A stretch of 64,000 nucleotides of DNA, from contig NZ_JAGGLB010000004.1 in NCBI RefSeq assembly GCF_017874215.1, positions 248,001 through 312,000 on the forward strand. The letters are read 5' to 3'. The stretch is from Paenibacillus eucommiae (GTDB lineage: Bacteria; Bacillota; Bacilli; Paenibacillales; NBRC-103111). The notes below the pieces were generated by a model. That model was not told the DNA's origin. It did not search any database and saw nothing but the letters and a program-made list of their open reading frames with translations. This document shows positions 35,324 through 45,800 of the stretch, piece by piece. Positions within the stretch are counted from its first letter, which is position 1; the number at the start of each line of letters is the position of its first letter. The translations under genes were made by a program, and so were the position numbers.

Positions 35324-35785
35324 CTATGTCCACTCGCAAATAGAAACAGCCATGCTGCTGGAAAGCGCAAAGTTAGATTGGAAATATCGGTGCATTTCTT
35401 CTGGGATACCGTTCCTTAAAAAATAGGATTGAATGGTTTCTCCAAAGTTCATTTCGCTGCCTATACAAAGCAATTTAACTGCAAAAATATTCGCGCGCCG
35501 CTCATATTTTGCAGGCAACAATAAAGAATTCTGCTCAATTCGGAAATAGGATGTCCCTCGATCATAGAAAAAGTGACCGAGTTCGTGACCAACAGCAAAG
35601 CGTTGTTGCTGATATGACTGGTCATAATGTAAAACGATGTAGTTTCGTCGAAGCCTTCGATGAAAGAAACCTTTTGTAATTTTACCCAAGTCTTCATACA
35701 TGATCGTGATGTTTAATCTAGATGCCAATTTGAATGGACAATTTGTCTTATGTTTCTTAACAGAATTCAGTATTAATTCGTCCAT
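35324..35785 (-). CDS. ImmA/IrrE-family zinc metallopeptidase
   Basis: The zinc site is FAVGHELGHFFYD (HExxH) with the third ligand region YERRANIFAVKLL, as in ImmA/IrrE/DUF955 proteins that cleave or release XRE-type repressors. It begins DELILNSVKKHKTNCPFKLA, the usual N-terminal helix. Start ATG 35785 gives 153 residues; the open frame reaches 35935 (TTG) but no ribosome site supports the extra 50. No XRE gene is adjacent; the nearest are at 15.8 and 16.6 kb. Role possibly de-repression after a stress or mating signal; partner unknown. Confidence 0.85.
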   Translation of the reverse strand: MDELILNSVKKHKTNCPFKLASRLNITIMYEDLGKITKGFFHRRLRRNYIVLHYDQSYQQQRFAVGHELGHFFYDRGTSYFRIEQNSLLLPAKYERRANIFAVKLLCIGSEMNFGETIQSYFLRNGIPEEMHRYFQSNFALSSSMAVSICEWT

Positions 35786-35950
35786 CGGCAATACCCCGCT
35801 TATTCCCTTTTGGGTTTTTGCTTTATCCCAGAAGATTGCTTCCATAACTCGCTTAATCTTTTCTCGATCATCTGCATCAATGCCACTACAGATTGGAAAC
35901 AGGTATCGAATTAATAAGAAAGCAGCTGTAAACAAAAAATACTCAGTTTT

Positions 35951-36006
35951 AAGAAAAGAGGACTGCCCTCAAGTAGATTTATCTACTTGAGGGACAGCCT
36001 CTTTTT
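35951..36006. terminator. Strong bidirectional terminator hairpin
   Basis: CCTCAAGTAGAT pairs with ATCTACTTGAGG, extended by GAGG-CTG and CAG-CCTC, with AAAAG on the left and CTTTTT on the right. It stands between the divergent ImmA gene and the GPF-repeat gene, where no transcript from a nearby gene needs to end. Confidence 0.8.
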
Positions 36007-36155
36007 ACCTTTGCATCACTTAACAACGGCTGCTTGCGCTTTTTTTACTCTCCTGGGCTGCCGCCCAAACTCCCTGGGTGTTTGCCACATATACTGAAAT
36101 TTGAATAGACGTTTTCACCGGAATGTTAGATAAAACAAATGAAAGGATGAGTTGC

Positions 36156-36635
36156 ATGTATAGACAAACACCTATGAATAATCTATTTGGAGGAATGATT
36201 CCGGGACTTCAGCAACAGCAGCCCGGGGGCGGACCTTTTCCTGGCAGTACTCCTTTTTCTCCAGGCGGCGGTCCTTTTCCCGGGGGTGGCCCGTTTCCTC
36301 CAGGTGGAGGATCTTTCCCAGGAGGCAGCCCATTTCCTCCAGGTGGAGGTCCACAGCCAGGAGGGCAAGGTGCGGCTCCCCAATCACCGCCCCCTTCCTT
36401 CACTCCTGAGAAGTCAACCCAGCTGTTTGCAGTAGACCCCGGCAGTATTCGAGGATGCTTGTTTCGATACGTCTACATTTGGCAGAACGATGGTCAGCAA
36501 TATTGGATGTATCTCACCCATGTTGGAAGAAACTCCGCTTCCGGCTTTCGCTGGTTTGGATTCGGACCGATCGGCATGTGGGGCTTCTTCGGCGTCGATT
36601 TACGCCGCATCGATCAGTTCAACTGCTTTTTCTGA
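36156..36635 (+). CDS. Gly-Pro-Phe-rich repeat protein with conserved aromatic C-terminal domain
   Basis: 159 residues from ATG 36156 (AAGGATGAG upstream; ATG 36123 has none). Residues 20-80 are a GGGPFPP/GGSPFPP repeat, low in complexity. The C-terminal 65 residues, IRGCLFRYVYIWQNDGQQYW and on to FFGVDLRRIDQFNCF, match a domain common in Bacillales small surface or spore-associated proteins of unknown function, often with collagen-like repeats. Plausibly a spore-coat or surface protein; no signal peptide is seen. Confidence 0.7.
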   Translation: MYRQTPMNNLFGGMIPGLQQQQPGGGPFPGSTPFSPGGGPFPGGGPFPPGGGSFPGGSPFPPGGGPQPGGQGAAPQSPPPSFTPEKSTQLFAVDPGSIRGCLFRYVYIWQNDGQQYWMYLTHVGRNSASGFRWFGFGPIGMWGFFGVDLRRIDQFNCFF

Positions 36636-36772
36636 TCACTAGCAAAACAAAAATCTGGGACGCTTCTTTAAATAGCCTAAAATTATTAGAGGATACTATG
36701 TTCAATATATGAGCATATATCCTTTTTTTTACATAAAATTGATACTTGATATTGCCATTAAAAAAGCAAGGT

Positions 36773-37228
36773 TTATAGAGCTTTTAGAGCTTGTTTAATT
36801 TTATCATTTAAATTTTTATTTCTCGCGATCGTAATGTATTCGTCTGATTTATTAAAATAGTTTTCTGAGCCTAAGATTAAAAGTTGGTCTACGCCATTTT
36901 CTGAAATTACATATTTGTATTCCCCATTATCAGCTGCTTCCTGAATATCTATTTCCTTGCCGTTCTTACGTTCAAGATGTACAAGTTCGAATATTCCCAT
37001 ATCTGTTTTAATGAACATAGAGTAATTAGGATTTGTATTAAACAATGCAGTGTACTTAGAGTTATTAATTTCTTGAATGCCCAGCCCCTCTTTGTGTAAA
37101 TGATCGAGCATATCCTTAGCATGTTGATATTCGCTTGGTACAACTAACGGTTTTGATTCCTTTTGTGAACATCCGAGAGTCAATGTGCTTAGAATGAACA
37201 CTAAAATGATACAGATTTTTCTTACCAA
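36773..37228 (-). CDS. Lipoprotein of unknown function
   Basis: 151 residues. Signal peptide with lipobox LTLGC (Cys about residue 20), then a mixed alpha/beta domain (KDMLDHLHKEGLGIQEINNS; VISENGVDQLLILGS). Start TTG 37228 chosen because the full AGGAGGTGA lies eight bases upstream; the GTG of 37237 is inside that site. Processing would require LspA. No family recognised. Confidence 0.75.
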   Translation of the reverse strand: MVRKICIILVFILSTLTLGCSQKESKPLVVPSEYQHAKDMLDHLHKEGLGIQEINNSKYTALFNTNPNYSMFIKTDMGIFELVHLERKNGKEIDIQEAADNGEYKYVISENGVDQLLILGSENYFNKSDEYITIARNKNLNDKIKQALKAL

Positions 37229-37432
37229 AAAAATCACCTCCTGATCATTTATACTATTATTTATGTTAGACGTTTACAAGTTTCTTTCAAATTCTAGGGC
37301 TTTTGTTTTATCGTTGCGTGTGTTTCCGCCTATTCGATAGAAAACAGGAACAGCTTCACCTGAAGCCTATGCGTGGTGAATCGGAGATAATAACTTGGCT
37401 GGCTAACCGTTATCTATTTATAACATACTAAT

Positions 37433-37475
37433 AAAAACAGAGTCTTACACGACATCCCGTGTTGACTCTGTTTTC
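37433..37475. terminator. Bidirectional terminator, copy of the one after rpn copy 1
   Basis: AACAGAGTC / GACTCTGTT with inner ACACG / CGTGT, T-runs on both sides. The hairpin at 52345-52388 is nearly the same sequence. The rest of the gap from 37229 to 37573, apart from the rpn relic, shows no further feature. Confidence 0.8.
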
Positions 37476-37493
37476 ATCTCTTAATGTTACTGT

Positions 37494-37541
37494 TTACTGC
37501 TTGATAGGCTTGAGAACCCCACCCACTGTGAGCTCAAGGGT
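37494..37541 (-). pseudogene. Relic of an Rpn-family gene (3' end only)
   Basis: Minus strand reads LELTVGGVLKPIKQ and stop. The three Rpn genes at 52.4-55.5 kb all end LELPVGEVLKLIKQ (or LPKGEV), followed by the same terminator. The rest of the gene is gone. Confidence 0.75.
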
Positions 37542-37573
37542 CAAAGCTGTGCTTCATTATGGCTGCATGGCTC

Positions 37574-39469
37574 CTAATTCGGCTGTACCGGTTGCATTTC
37601 CTTGAAATAAGCAAACATCATCATCAGCATTCTACCATTGCCGCTGCCATTTGGCTGCCATGGAGCAAAGGTAGGATCATTATCTGCATAGCGTTCCGCT
37701 ATATAGAATTCTTCCGTCATCCCATATTTGACTAACGCCTGGAAAGTCTCCTCCGCCTTGTGAAATTCCTTCCGCTTCAGCCAAGCGAAGAACCAACATA
37801 ATTCCGCGTAGGACGTGTACCAGGTATGTCCGGCCCACTTGTCGCCCGCATGCCCCTGCAATATAAGACTATCAGTCATTAAGCCGCATAAACCATTCCT
37901 CATCAAGCCTCTGTTGCGCAAATAATTCTCAACCTGCACCAAAGTCACGCTATCCGTATGAATCACTCCGGCACGAATTAAATTTGCTGGTCCGTCACCA
38001 TGGTAAGGCCCCCATGGCGGTTCTGTCGGAGCGAGCCCCAACCGATTCGTGATGGCAATTTCCTCGTCTAATTCGCGTCCATGGGTCAGATCACCCAGTA
38101 TTTTTTTCATGGCCTGCATGTACTGCTCATAGCTTTGGTTTATGACACTGGCAGCTGGATCGTCAAAAATAGCAAATGCCTTGGCAAGCTGCTCAAGCCC
38201 CATAATGTTCCATGCATCGGTCCAGCACCAGCTTTGATTGGCTCCAACCCAATCCGTCGCACTCATAGGGGGGAACAACCCCCTCCCCGGTCCCGTGTAC
38301 GCATCTTTGGTAGTTACCAGCCTGGTTCGCTCTATCCATTCATAACCGTCCATCAGCATTTGGCGGAAATGGGAGAAACGTTCTTGATCCCCGCGATGCA
38401 CAAGATGCTGTGATAAGCCCCAAAGCGTTGCTCCGGTGTTGCTGGCCCAATCAGGCGCTATCATTGAGGGAATATTACCTTTATCCTCCCCTTCCTTAAT
38501 TTGAGATTGATAGAAATATTCGTACACAGCATTGGAGTGATCATACAATCCAACCATGTCCAATCCTACTAAATATTCCACTGCTTCTGTCGGCCATATG
38601 CCCCTCTCTATTCCACCTTGTCTGACTGCCGTATAGGACTCTCCTTCATGGGAAACGATCATTTGCAGCATCTGCGAGATAAGATGCAGGAACATACGAC
38701 GATAATAAGGAGAATCCGTCTGCGGAACATTTTGAATCAAAGCTAGTTCTTCCGCCCACCCCTTCTCCGTCAGTCTTTTTGCCGTATTATAGTCGAATGC
38801 TTGCCCCTCCCCCGGAGCCAAGGCAATATCAATGACTGTCTTACTTTCAGCCCCGGCTTCAAACTGCATCTTACAAACATGCCTTAAATGGTAAGGAACA
38901 CCTGCTTCCGCTCCCGACCAGCTCATTTTGACATGCTCATTTGCCTGCAAAAGAATGGAATACACATCATTTCGAATCGTGTGCTCAGACATTGACCAAT
39001 TAGAAGGACGCATTCCCCACAATTCCACCCTTGGCTCGTAAGAGCAGTAACCATCACTGTTCATTCCCATCAATTCCGTTTCCCTGCCGCTGCGGGGGAT
39101 GAGGGATAGCTGAGCATGGATGGCTCTGCGCGTTCTGTTCTGCACGGTTATTCTTGTGTAGGTGACTGGAATACGATCCATGCTGCAGAAGCTCTCCATA
39201 TAATAAATAAGATCCCCATTTGAATACTCCAGCTTATGAATAGGAATACCATCTTCGCGTATGTGCATCTGGCTTTCCTGCCAAGGAATGTGTACATCGC
39301 CCGGTCCCTCTACTAGAATGAATCCGTGTGCGTCCTCTGCTCCTTGTCTTTGATCCCTCTTGACAACACTGTTCACTACCTTAAAGTCGGGCCATAGCAT
39401 TATCATTCTCTCCGCTTTTGGCGGGTTAATATAAAGCTTGGTCGTCTTTGGTTTTTGCCAGCCCTTCAT
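37574..39469 (-). CDS. Six-hairpin (alpha/alpha)6 glycosidase-like protein, intracellular
   Basis: 631 residues without signal peptide. N-terminal beta-sandwich (about 1-230, e.g. YMESFCSMDRIPVTYTRITV), then a helical toroid (IWPTEAVEYLVGLDMVGLYD; WCWTDAWNIMGLEQLAKAF; WAGHTWYTSYAELCWFFAWL), the pattern of glycosidases in the amylo-glucosidase/unsaturated-uronyl hydrolase-like superfamily. Acidic residues in WPTEAVEY and WTDAWN are candidate catalytic groups. Last gene of the lpl/SLH unit, 74 bases after the previous stop; a weak GGGGCGA is the only ribosome site. It may cut imported oligosaccharides. Confidence 0.75.
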   Translation of the reverse strand: MKGWQKPKTTKLYINPPKAERMIMLWPDFKVVNSVVKRDQRQGAEDAHGFILVEGPGDVHIPWQESQMHIREDGIPIHKLEYSNGDLIYYMESFCSMDRIPVTYTRITVQNRTRRAIHAQLSLIPRSGRETELMGMNSDGYCSYEPRVELWGMRPSNWSMSEHTIRNDVYSILLQANEHVKMSWSGAEAGVPYHLRHVCKMQFEAGAESKTVIDIALAPGEGQAFDYNTAKRLTEKGWAEELALIQNVPQTDSPYYRRMFLHLISQMLQMIVSHEGESYTAVRQGGIERGIWPTEAVEYLVGLDMVGLYDHSNAVYEYFYQSQIKEGEDKGNIPSMIAPDWASNTGATLWGLSQHLVHRGDQERFSHFRQMLMDGYEWIERTRLVTTKDAYTGPGRGLFPPMSATDWVGANQSWCWTDAWNIMGLEQLAKAFAIFDDPAASVINQSYEQYMQAMKKILGDLTHGRELDEEIAITNRLGLAPTEPPWGPYHGDGPANLIRAGVIHTDSVTLVQVENYLRNRGLMRNGLCGLMTDSLILQGHAGDKWAGHTWYTSYAELCWFFAWLKRKEFHKAEETFQALVKYGMTEEFYIAERYADNDPTFAPWQPNGSGNGRMLMMMFAYFKEMQPVQPN

Positions 39470-39543
39470 AATATCGTCGCCCCATTAGATTAGATTTTTT
39501 AAGAGCAGGGGTAAGATTCCAATCCTCCCCTGGCCCATAAATA

Positions 39544-42342
39544 TTAATTAATAAATCCTGCATGCTGCAGCAGCCGTTTGATAATAACAGCAGCTTGTGC
39601 GCGGCTTGCCAGGTCTTTCGGAGCAAATGTATCGTCCGTCATTCCTGACATCATGCCTGACTCGGCCATTTGCGCTACAGAAACCTGCGCCCATGAGCTA
39701 ATAACGGCTTTATCTTTAAAGGAAGACAGCAAGGGATTCAGCTTACCGGCCACGGCAGCGGGTTTGCCAACGAATGTTAATGCCCCCGATACGACTATCG
39801 CCATTTGCTCTCTTGTGATCGTCTCGTAAGGGCGGAAAGTTCCATCCTCGAAGCCGCTGATCAATCGCGCCTCCACTGCGGCTCCAACCGTTCCTGCGAA
39901 CCAATCCATTCCGTTAATATCATTAAATTCTTTGGCAAGTGCCGGTTTTTCTTCAAACCCCAATGCACGAGTGATCATGGCGACGAATTCCGCGCGGGTA
40001 ACAGGATGCTCTGGTGCAAAGCTTGAATCCGTCGTTCCTTGAACAATAAGCTTGGAGGCAAGCAGCTCTACATCAGATTTCGACCAATGATCCTGCAAAT
40101 CGTTAAACGATTTATCGTTTTGGACAACCCCGTACATACTATTGCCAGTTCTCAGTATGTTCACTATCGTTACTCCGGCCGCTGTTGTTCTAAAAAAGGA
40201 AGGAACGAAGGACACATCTCCGGTTACTGCATCGATCTTAACGCCTGTTGCCCTGACAGGATCCAGGGTTCCAGCAATAAGAAGGCTTCTGCTTACGTAC
40301 TTATCGCCAAAGTCAGAGAGCGTTTGCTGCTTTTTCTTAGTACCATTCTCTTTATTTCCACCAGTCTCCACCGTCATCGTAAAATCGAGCACATCGCCCA
40401 CGAGAGTATGGCCCGCCGCTTTTATTTTTTCAAACATTTGTTGCTTGGAGACACCTGTTACGGTTTCCATCGTGATAAAGACGATAGTGTCATTTAATTC
40501 GCTGCCGAGCTGCTGCAATAACGAAACTAGCACAGGCAGGTTGACCGGCAGGTCATAAGCCGCATTACCAGCCTTAATGGAAAGGATGGCTTGAGGAGTC
40601 GCCTTTGCTGCAGCCATAAGTATGGGAGCTGGAATTCCTACCTTACGGACTGCATCCGCTGCATCCGCTGTCTCCACCTCGAAGGTCACGATTTGCTTCC
40701 CTGGCTCTTTATCCTTCAGCATATCGAAAGCTTTCGCAAGCACGTCAGCATGCAGCAGCATCTGAACAACGCTTTTCCCATTCTTCATTGTTGCGGAAAC
40801 CACTGCCGTACGACTGCCAAGCGTTACACCGTTGGTTCCATCCCTCACATCCGTAAAATCCGTTGGTGCTTTAACGGCCGGTTGCTCTGAAGGTCCTTCG
40901 TTCGGAAGAGGAGTCGCTGAAGGCGGACTTACTGGAGGAGCACTCGCACGATTTACCGTCAAGCTATAGGTTTTTTCGTGGATTCCATCCTTAGCTTGGG
41001 TGACAATCGACACCTGATTAGCTCCTACGTTCAAGCTTATTGAAACCGGTACTCCGCTTATCCTCAGCTGACCGTTTATGCTCATCGTGGTGAGCGGATC
41101 GTATGTTACCGCTGTGACGCTTAAGCTTGCTGCTTCATGGCCCACATTAACCGTGTAGGCAAGAACCTCAGGATCAAACACAGGCTGCAGTGTACCCGAA
41201 TTCACCACCAATTGACTCAAGTCAGGGTTAGTAGACGGCGGTTGTTCCCCATCATGAGCCCGGTATACGGTTATTTCATTGCTATTGAAATTGACCGCAT
41301 AAACGCTGCCCGACAGCGGACTAACCGCAATGGCAATCGGATTGCTGCCTACGGGTACAGTCGTCATCATCTCCGTGCTTCCATCAATCACCGTTACATT
41401 GTTGCTGTCGTAGTTAGCCACATAGATCTGGTTTGCAGCGGAATGAATGGCCAGGGCATTCGGGCCCATTCCCGTTTGCAGGGTGCTTACAACCGTACTG
41501 CTGGCTCCATCAATCACCGACACATCGTTACTGCTGTCGTTTACAACGTAAATCTTATCCGTTACTTCATTAACCGCGAGCGCATTCGGTGTTGTTCCTA
41601 CGGTTATAGTAGAAGTACTGTTCGTCGCGCCATCGATGATGGTGACGCTGCTGCTGTAGAAGTTTGTCACATATACATAACCGGTCAGCGGGTTGACGGC
41701 AATCGCATTTGGACCGGAACCTGCTGGAAGTGTCGTTATAACCGTGTCGTTTGCACCGTCAATAACGGTTATATTGTTGCTGTCCACATTCGCTACATAG
41801 ATCCGGTTCGTAATTGGATTAACTGTCAGCGCAAAGGGGCTTTCTCCGACATCGACAGTAAACGTGTCATTCGTCACCCCATCTATGACCGTCACATCGT
41901 CGCTGCCCAGATTGGCAATGTAAATTTTATTAGTCTCCGTGTTTACTGCTGCGGCAAAAGGAATGCTTCCAGCCTCCACGGTAACGGTACTGTTCGTCTC
42001 GCCATCGATCACAGTGACATTATCGCTATCCGCATTGGCCACATAAATTTTGTTGGTCACCGGATTCACCGCCACCGCATAAGGGGCTGTTCCTACCTCG
42101 ACGGTTTCCACACTGTGATAAGTATCATCGATCACGCTCACACTATTACTGGTTGCATTCACCACATAGACCTTGTTCGTTAGCGGATTGACCGCTGCGG
42201 CATGGGGCCCTCTTCCCACTCCGATGCTTGAAGTACTGCCGTCCGCTTGCGCTGCCCCGGGAAGTGCTCCGGCAAGCAAAGTGATCACGATCATCCCCAC
42301 ACATACCGTTCGAAGCAGCAAATTAGTTGGAATTCTCATCAT
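39544..42342 (-). CDS. SLH-anchored surface protein with YVTN beta-propeller
   Basis: 932 residues. Signal peptide ending at GAAQADG; eight repeats of about 41 residues (e.g. PYAVAVNPVTNKIYVANADS, then NVTVIDG), the YVTN/NHL-like propeller; a cadherin-like beta-sandwich (LSQLVVNSGTLQPVFDPEVL to KTYSLTVNRA); a Pro-rich linker; a domain of unknown type; then three SLH repeats at the C-terminus (from about 735). Start ATG 42342 with AAAGGAG eight bases upstream. A wall-bound binding or scaffold protein; the partner may be the same polysaccharide that the LplABC importer serves. Confidence 0.88.
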   Translation of the reverse strand: MMRIPTNLLLRTVCVGMIVITLLAGALPGAAQADGSTSSIGVGRGPHAAAVNPLTNKVYVVNATSNSVSVIDDTYHSVETVEVGTAPYAVAVNPVTNKIYVANADSDNVTVIDGETNSTVTVEAGSIPFAAAVNTETNKIYIANLGSDDVTVIDGVTNDTFTVDVGESPFALTVNPITNRIYVANVDSNNITVIDGANDTVITTLPAGSGPNAIAVNPLTGYVYVTNFYSSSVTIIDGATNSTSTITVGTTPNALAVNEVTDKIYVVNDSSNDVSVIDGASSTVVSTLQTGMGPNALAIHSAANQIYVANYDSNNVTVIDGSTEMMTTVPVGSNPIAIAVSPLSGSVYAVNFNSNEITVYRAHDGEQPPSTNPDLSQLVVNSGTLQPVFDPEVLAYTVNVGHEAASLSVTAVTYDPLTTMSINGQLRISGVPVSISLNVGANQVSIVTQAKDGIHEKTYSLTVNRASAPPVSPPSATPLPNEGPSEQPAVKAPTDFTDVRDGTNGVTLGSRTAVVSATMKNGKSVVQMLLHADVLAKAFDMLKDKEPGKQIVTFEVETADAADAVRKVGIPAPILMAAAKATPQAILSIKAGNAAYDLPVNLPVLVSLLQQLGSELNDTIVFITMETVTGVSKQQMFEKIKAAGHTLVGDVLDFTMTVETGGNKENGTKKKQQTLSDFGDKYVSRSLLIAGTLDPVRATGVKIDAVTGDVSFVPSFFRTTAAGVTIVNILRTGNSMYGVVQNDKSFNDLQDHWSKSDVELLASKLIVQGTTDSSFAPEHPVTRAEFVAMITRALGFEEKPALAKEFNDINGMDWFAGTVGAAVEARLISGFEDGTFRPYETITREQMAIVVSGALTFVGKPAAVAGKLNPLLSSFKDKAVISSWAQVSVAQMAESGMMSGMTDDTFAPKDLASRAQAAVIIKRLLQHAGFIN

Positions 42343-42368
42343 TCCCACTGGCTCCTTTCCTCTCCTCC

Positions 42369-44873
42369 TTACACCCGTCCTGTTTCTTCATTTACAAGCT
42401 TGGAGAACATATTCCCCTGCACAATGGTTCCGGTAGTGTGTGCAGCCGCTTGCAGCCATTTAATACCTGTCGTCCCTGTGTAAACGCTACCATTCGGGGC
42501 AGCAAGTATATTGTTGGCAACTGCAATATGGTGAATTTTATTTCCGTTGTCTCCAGCCTTGATCTGAATACCGATGGCATTATTCTTTTGACAGATGACG
42601 GTATTGTCGCGGACAAATAGATCTTCCTGAGTTGCGTCAGTCGTGCCGATGACGATCCCCGAGCCCGATTTATCGGTAAAAATCGTATTACCAGCAACAA
42701 CCATTTGTTTCGCGCCATATAGCTCAATGCTGCCATTTATTCGATTGCTCATCACATCATCGCCACTGCCAAGCACCATATTGTTCGTTATTTTACCTGT
42801 GAACCTGTAAGTCGGATCTGTCTGATCGGGCTGCCCCCCTAGCAATATTTTATTTACCTTATTATTGGATATCTCCATATAATCCCCTCTTTGCTTGCCT
42901 TGCGTATCACTGCGCATCAGATCACGGGCAATAAGATGGGCGTTCGTGTTGCCGGTTACGATCATCTCCCGCACTGCTTGATTGCCTAGAAATATCGATC
43001 CGCCATTGAGCTCGTTATCTTTGATCTGGAAACGGGCATCGAAATTACCGAGTCCATTTACTAGACAAATCGCAAAGAACGGCAGCCATTTAGCATGCTC
43101 TTCATAACAATCATGCTTATTATAAATCCAGTTTCCGGTCACCTTAATCTTATTATAGTGCTTGCTATAATCTCCCCAGCCTTGGAACAAAATGCCTGCT
43201 GCAGCTCCTTCGACCGTATCAAAAACATGAATGTTATTCGAATCGATCGTCAGCTCGTCCCCGCAATGATCTAAGTAGTTCGCCACAAAAATACCGACAT
43301 TGACGTTGCCGGATATCCGGTTGCCGTGAATAATCGTTCTTTTGTTATTGGAATTCAAATCAAATATTCCCGCTGCTACCCGATTGTTGTATTCATCGGC
43401 AATGAATTGATTATGGCAGCATTCGACATAGCACAGCTCACCTGTACCCATCTGGGCCAAATTAATACCCCAAATGAAATGTTCGGTTGACGCCCTTTTC
43501 TTATATACGCAGCGGTTATTTGAAACAATAGCTTTGCGGAAGTTCTCGATCCAGATGGACGCTGGAGGGTTGGAGCCGCGCAGCCGTTCATGGTTGTGCT
43601 CAACGGTATTGCCTGTAATGATCATTTCAGCATTTCCTACCGGCGGAGTCGCATCCTCGCCGACAATGCCGACCCGGTTGCAATTGAGGAAGTCGCTTCC
43701 GCTCACATACAAGCTGCGTCCTGATACGAGCACCCCTGTTCCGTTAAAGTTATGCCAGTTTTTGGCGTGACTAAACGGCGTCAACACCGCATCTGCTATC
43801 GTTTTTCCGGTTTGCTGCAGGGTAACGCCAGGACCTGTATACCATCCGGTGTCGACAACCATGAACTCTTCTGGCAGCAGACCGATATCTTTGAACTTAC
43901 ATCCATCCACGTAAATGAAATCACTTTCATAACAAACAAGGCCTTCGCTGACGATATCTTCAAAATAGCAGTTAGCGAAATAACCCCGTTGGCAATTGAA
44001 TGCAGTGATAGCCGAACCGACGATATTATGAAAATAGCAATGGGTCATCGTCACTTCTTCACAATCTGGCAAGTAAAAATACCAATATTGAAACAAGGGG
44101 TCCAGCGTATTTCTGCTGTCAAAGATATACCCGATCCAATAGGAAGGGATTGCATCCTTGTTGGCAACAAACTCCATTCCATCAATTTGCAAGCGAATTT
44201 TCGGCGCATCCGCTTGAAACGTCGGATTGCTATTCTCCAGGTCAAACAACCGTTTAATAACCGGGTTCGATTCTCCGTACATACCTACCGATCGTTGAAA
44301 CTTAACTGTATCTTTTACAACATACGTTCCCTCCGGAAAGACCACATCATATCCCGAATTAACAGCTGCTGTAATCGGGTCCTTATCATCTGTGACGCCA
44401 TCGCCTTTCGCTCCAAACCATTTGACATTTACCTTCCCCTGAAAGCTGCGTTTAAACCGCGCGCCAGTGGTCGACACCAGGACAAGTCCTGCATTATCCA
44501 CCGAGGTGGTATCCGTGGGATCGTAGATAAAAACGCCTTCTTGACCCTTATTTTTAACATAGTAAACGAGCTCTGCATCCGGTACAGCGAGACTTCTCAA
44601 TCCGGCAATAGTGACAGGCACCATAAAATCCAAGTTCATCAGATCTTTGATTTTCCGCTGTGAGGAGCTTTCATCCTGCGGATTGGCAGAAGCAGCAGGC
44701 AGCTTGCCCATCAAGCTGGCAGATGCCATAGACACACCCGCTATCCCCAATGAGGCCAGCACCTTCCGCCTGCTAATTACTTTTACCTTTTCCTGCTCCT
44801 TCTCCTGCTCCTGCTCCTGTTCTAGCTTTTCTAATTGCTCCAATGCCTTTTCACTTTTTTTCCACATGTTCAT
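42369..44873 (-). CDS. Tat-exported right-handed beta-helix protein (pectate-lyase-like)
   Basis: 834 residues. The first 30 are a Glu/Gln/Lys-rich coiled stretch ([19 protein letters not shown]), followed by a twin-arginine signal ([10 protein letters not shown]) and cleavage near ASANPQ. Then comes the pectate-lyase-superfamily opening [16 protein letters not shown] and many parallel beta-helix turns with Asn ladders ([23 protein letters not shown]). Polysaccharide lyase or hydrolase of this fold, exact activity unknown. 33 bases after lplC and 26 before the SLH-YVTN gene, so co-transcribed. Confidence 0.85.
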   Translation of the reverse strand: MNMWKKSEKALEQLEKLEQEQEQEKEQEKVKVISRRKVLASLGIAGVSMASASLMGKLPAASANPQDESSSQRKIKDLMNLDFMVPVTIAGLRSLAVPDAELVYYVKNKGQEGVFIYDPTDTTSVDNAGLVLVSTTGARFKRSFQGKVNVKWFGAKGDGVTDDKDPITAAVNSGYDVVFPEGTYVVKDTVKFQRSVGMYGESNPVIKRLFDLENSNPTFQADAPKIRLQIDGMEFVANKDAIPSYWIGYIFDSRNTLDPLFQYWYFYLPDCEEVTMTHCYFHNIVGSAITAFNCQRGYFANCYFEDIVSEGLVCYESDFIYVDGCKFKDIGLLPEEFMVVDTGWYTGPGVTLQQTGKTIADAVLTPFSHAKNWHNFNGTGVLVSGRSLYVSGSDFLNCNRVGIVGEDATPPVGNAEMIITGNTVEHNHERLRGSNPPASIWIENFRKAIVSNNRCVYKKRASTEHFIWGINLAQMGTGELCYVECCHNQFIADEYNNRVAAGIFDLNSNNKRTIIHGNRISGNVNVGIFVANYLDHCGDELTIDSNNIHVFDTVEGAAAGILFQGWGDYSKHYNKIKVTGNWIYNKHDCYEEHAKWLPFFAICLVNGLGNFDARFQIKDNELNGGSIFLGNQAVREMIVTGNTNAHLIARDLMRSDTQGKQRGDYMEISNNKVNKILLGGQPDQTDPTYRFTGKITNNMVLGSGDDVMSNRINGSIELYGAKQMVVAGNTIFTDKSGSGIVIGTTDATQEDLFVRDNTVICQKNNAIGIQIKAGDNGNKIHHIAVANNILAAPNGSVYTGTTGIKWLQAAAHTTGTIVQGNMFSKLVNEETGRV

Positions 44874-44906
44874 TCCTCTTTTCCTTATTTTAATATCGGT
44901 CCATCC

Positions 44907-45791
44907 CTATTCCTTGACAGAGCCAATCATGATGCCATGAATAAAATAACGCTGTAAAAAAGGATATATGAGTAAAATGGGAATCATGGAAATTACAATT
45001 TTGGCAGCATTCAACGTTTTATTCGATATTTTCGACAACTCAACAATGGCAGCCGTATCCAGATTTTGCATGTTGATCTGCACAACGAGCTGCTGGATGT
45101 AGGTTTGCAGTGGGTAATGTTCGGGCCGATTCATATAGATGAAGCCGTCAAAAAAAGAGTTCCAGTGTCCCACAACACTAAATAACGTGACTGTAGCCAG
45201 AGCTGGAAGCGCGAGCGGAACATACATTCGCAGCAGCAAATACCAAGGCCCCGCTCCATCCATAACGCCTGCTTCCCGCAGCTCTCTTGGAATACTTCTG
45301 AAGAAATTGGTCAGCAGGATCACATTAAACACCGGCACGGCGGTAGGCAGCACAAGGGCCCAGATCGAATTCATAAGTCCAAGTGATTTAATCGTCAAAT
45401 AGGTCGGGATCAGACCGCCATTGAACAGCATTGTAAAAATTAACACCCACACATACACACGCCTGCTGCGAAAATCAGCATCCCTCTGTGATAGAGGGTA
45501 CGCCACCAATATGGTTAATACAAAATTCAGGGCCCCGCCTAGCAGCACCCGCTCCAACGAAATCCCGAAGGCACGAAAAAAAGCGGATTCACCAAGCAGC
45601 GTCTGATAAGAAATCCATGTAAAGTCAACGGGTATAAAGCGGACCAATCCCGCAGCCACCGCCGCTTTATCGCTCACAGAAACGACTACCGTATACCAGA
45701 TTGGCGCCAGACACAGCAAGGCGGCTAGTGATACTAGCACGATCAGTAGATAATCCAGCGGCTCCAGCTTCTTCATGATTTGATTCATCAC
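44907..45791 (-). CDS. lplC: Sugar ABC transporter permease (LplC/YtcP-like)
   Basis: 294 residues, six membrane helices. The EAA loop that contacts the ATPase is REAGVMDGAGPWYLLLRMYV. Belongs to the CUT1 group, which shares a distant housekeeping MsmX-type ATPase. Follows lplB by nine bases. Confidence 0.92.
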   Translation of the reverse strand: MMNQIMKKLEPLDYLLIVLVSLAALLCLAPIWYTVVVSVSDKAAVAAGLVRFIPVDFTWISYQTLLGESAFFRAFGISLERVLLGGALNFVLTILVAYPLSQRDADFRSRRVYVWVLIFTMLFNGGLIPTYLTIKSLGLMNSIWALVLPTAVPVFNVILLTNFFRSIPRELREAGVMDGAGPWYLLLRMYVPLALPALATVTLFSVVGHWNSFFDGFIYMNRPEHYPLQTYIQQLVVQINMQNLDTAAIVELSKISNKTLNAAKIVISMIPILLIYPFLQRYFIHGIMIGSVKE

Positions 45792-45800
45792 ACACCTCCA

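Noticed and set aside
36209..36403. Minus-strand Gly/Pro-rich ORFs opposite the GPF-repeat gene
   Set aside because: Low-complexity antisense of the GGGPFPP repeat; three overlapping minus frames are open for the same reason.
41137..42183. Long plus-strand ORF (348 codons) opposite the SLH-YVTN gene
   Set aside because: It mirrors the eight-fold YVTN repeat of the real minus-strand gene, is rich in His/Arg/Ile as antisense frames are, and has no ribosome site or domain.
43752..44663. Plus-strand ORF (303 codons) opposite the beta-helix gene
   Set aside because: Antisense to a well-supported gene with Tat signal and family motif; no motif of its own.
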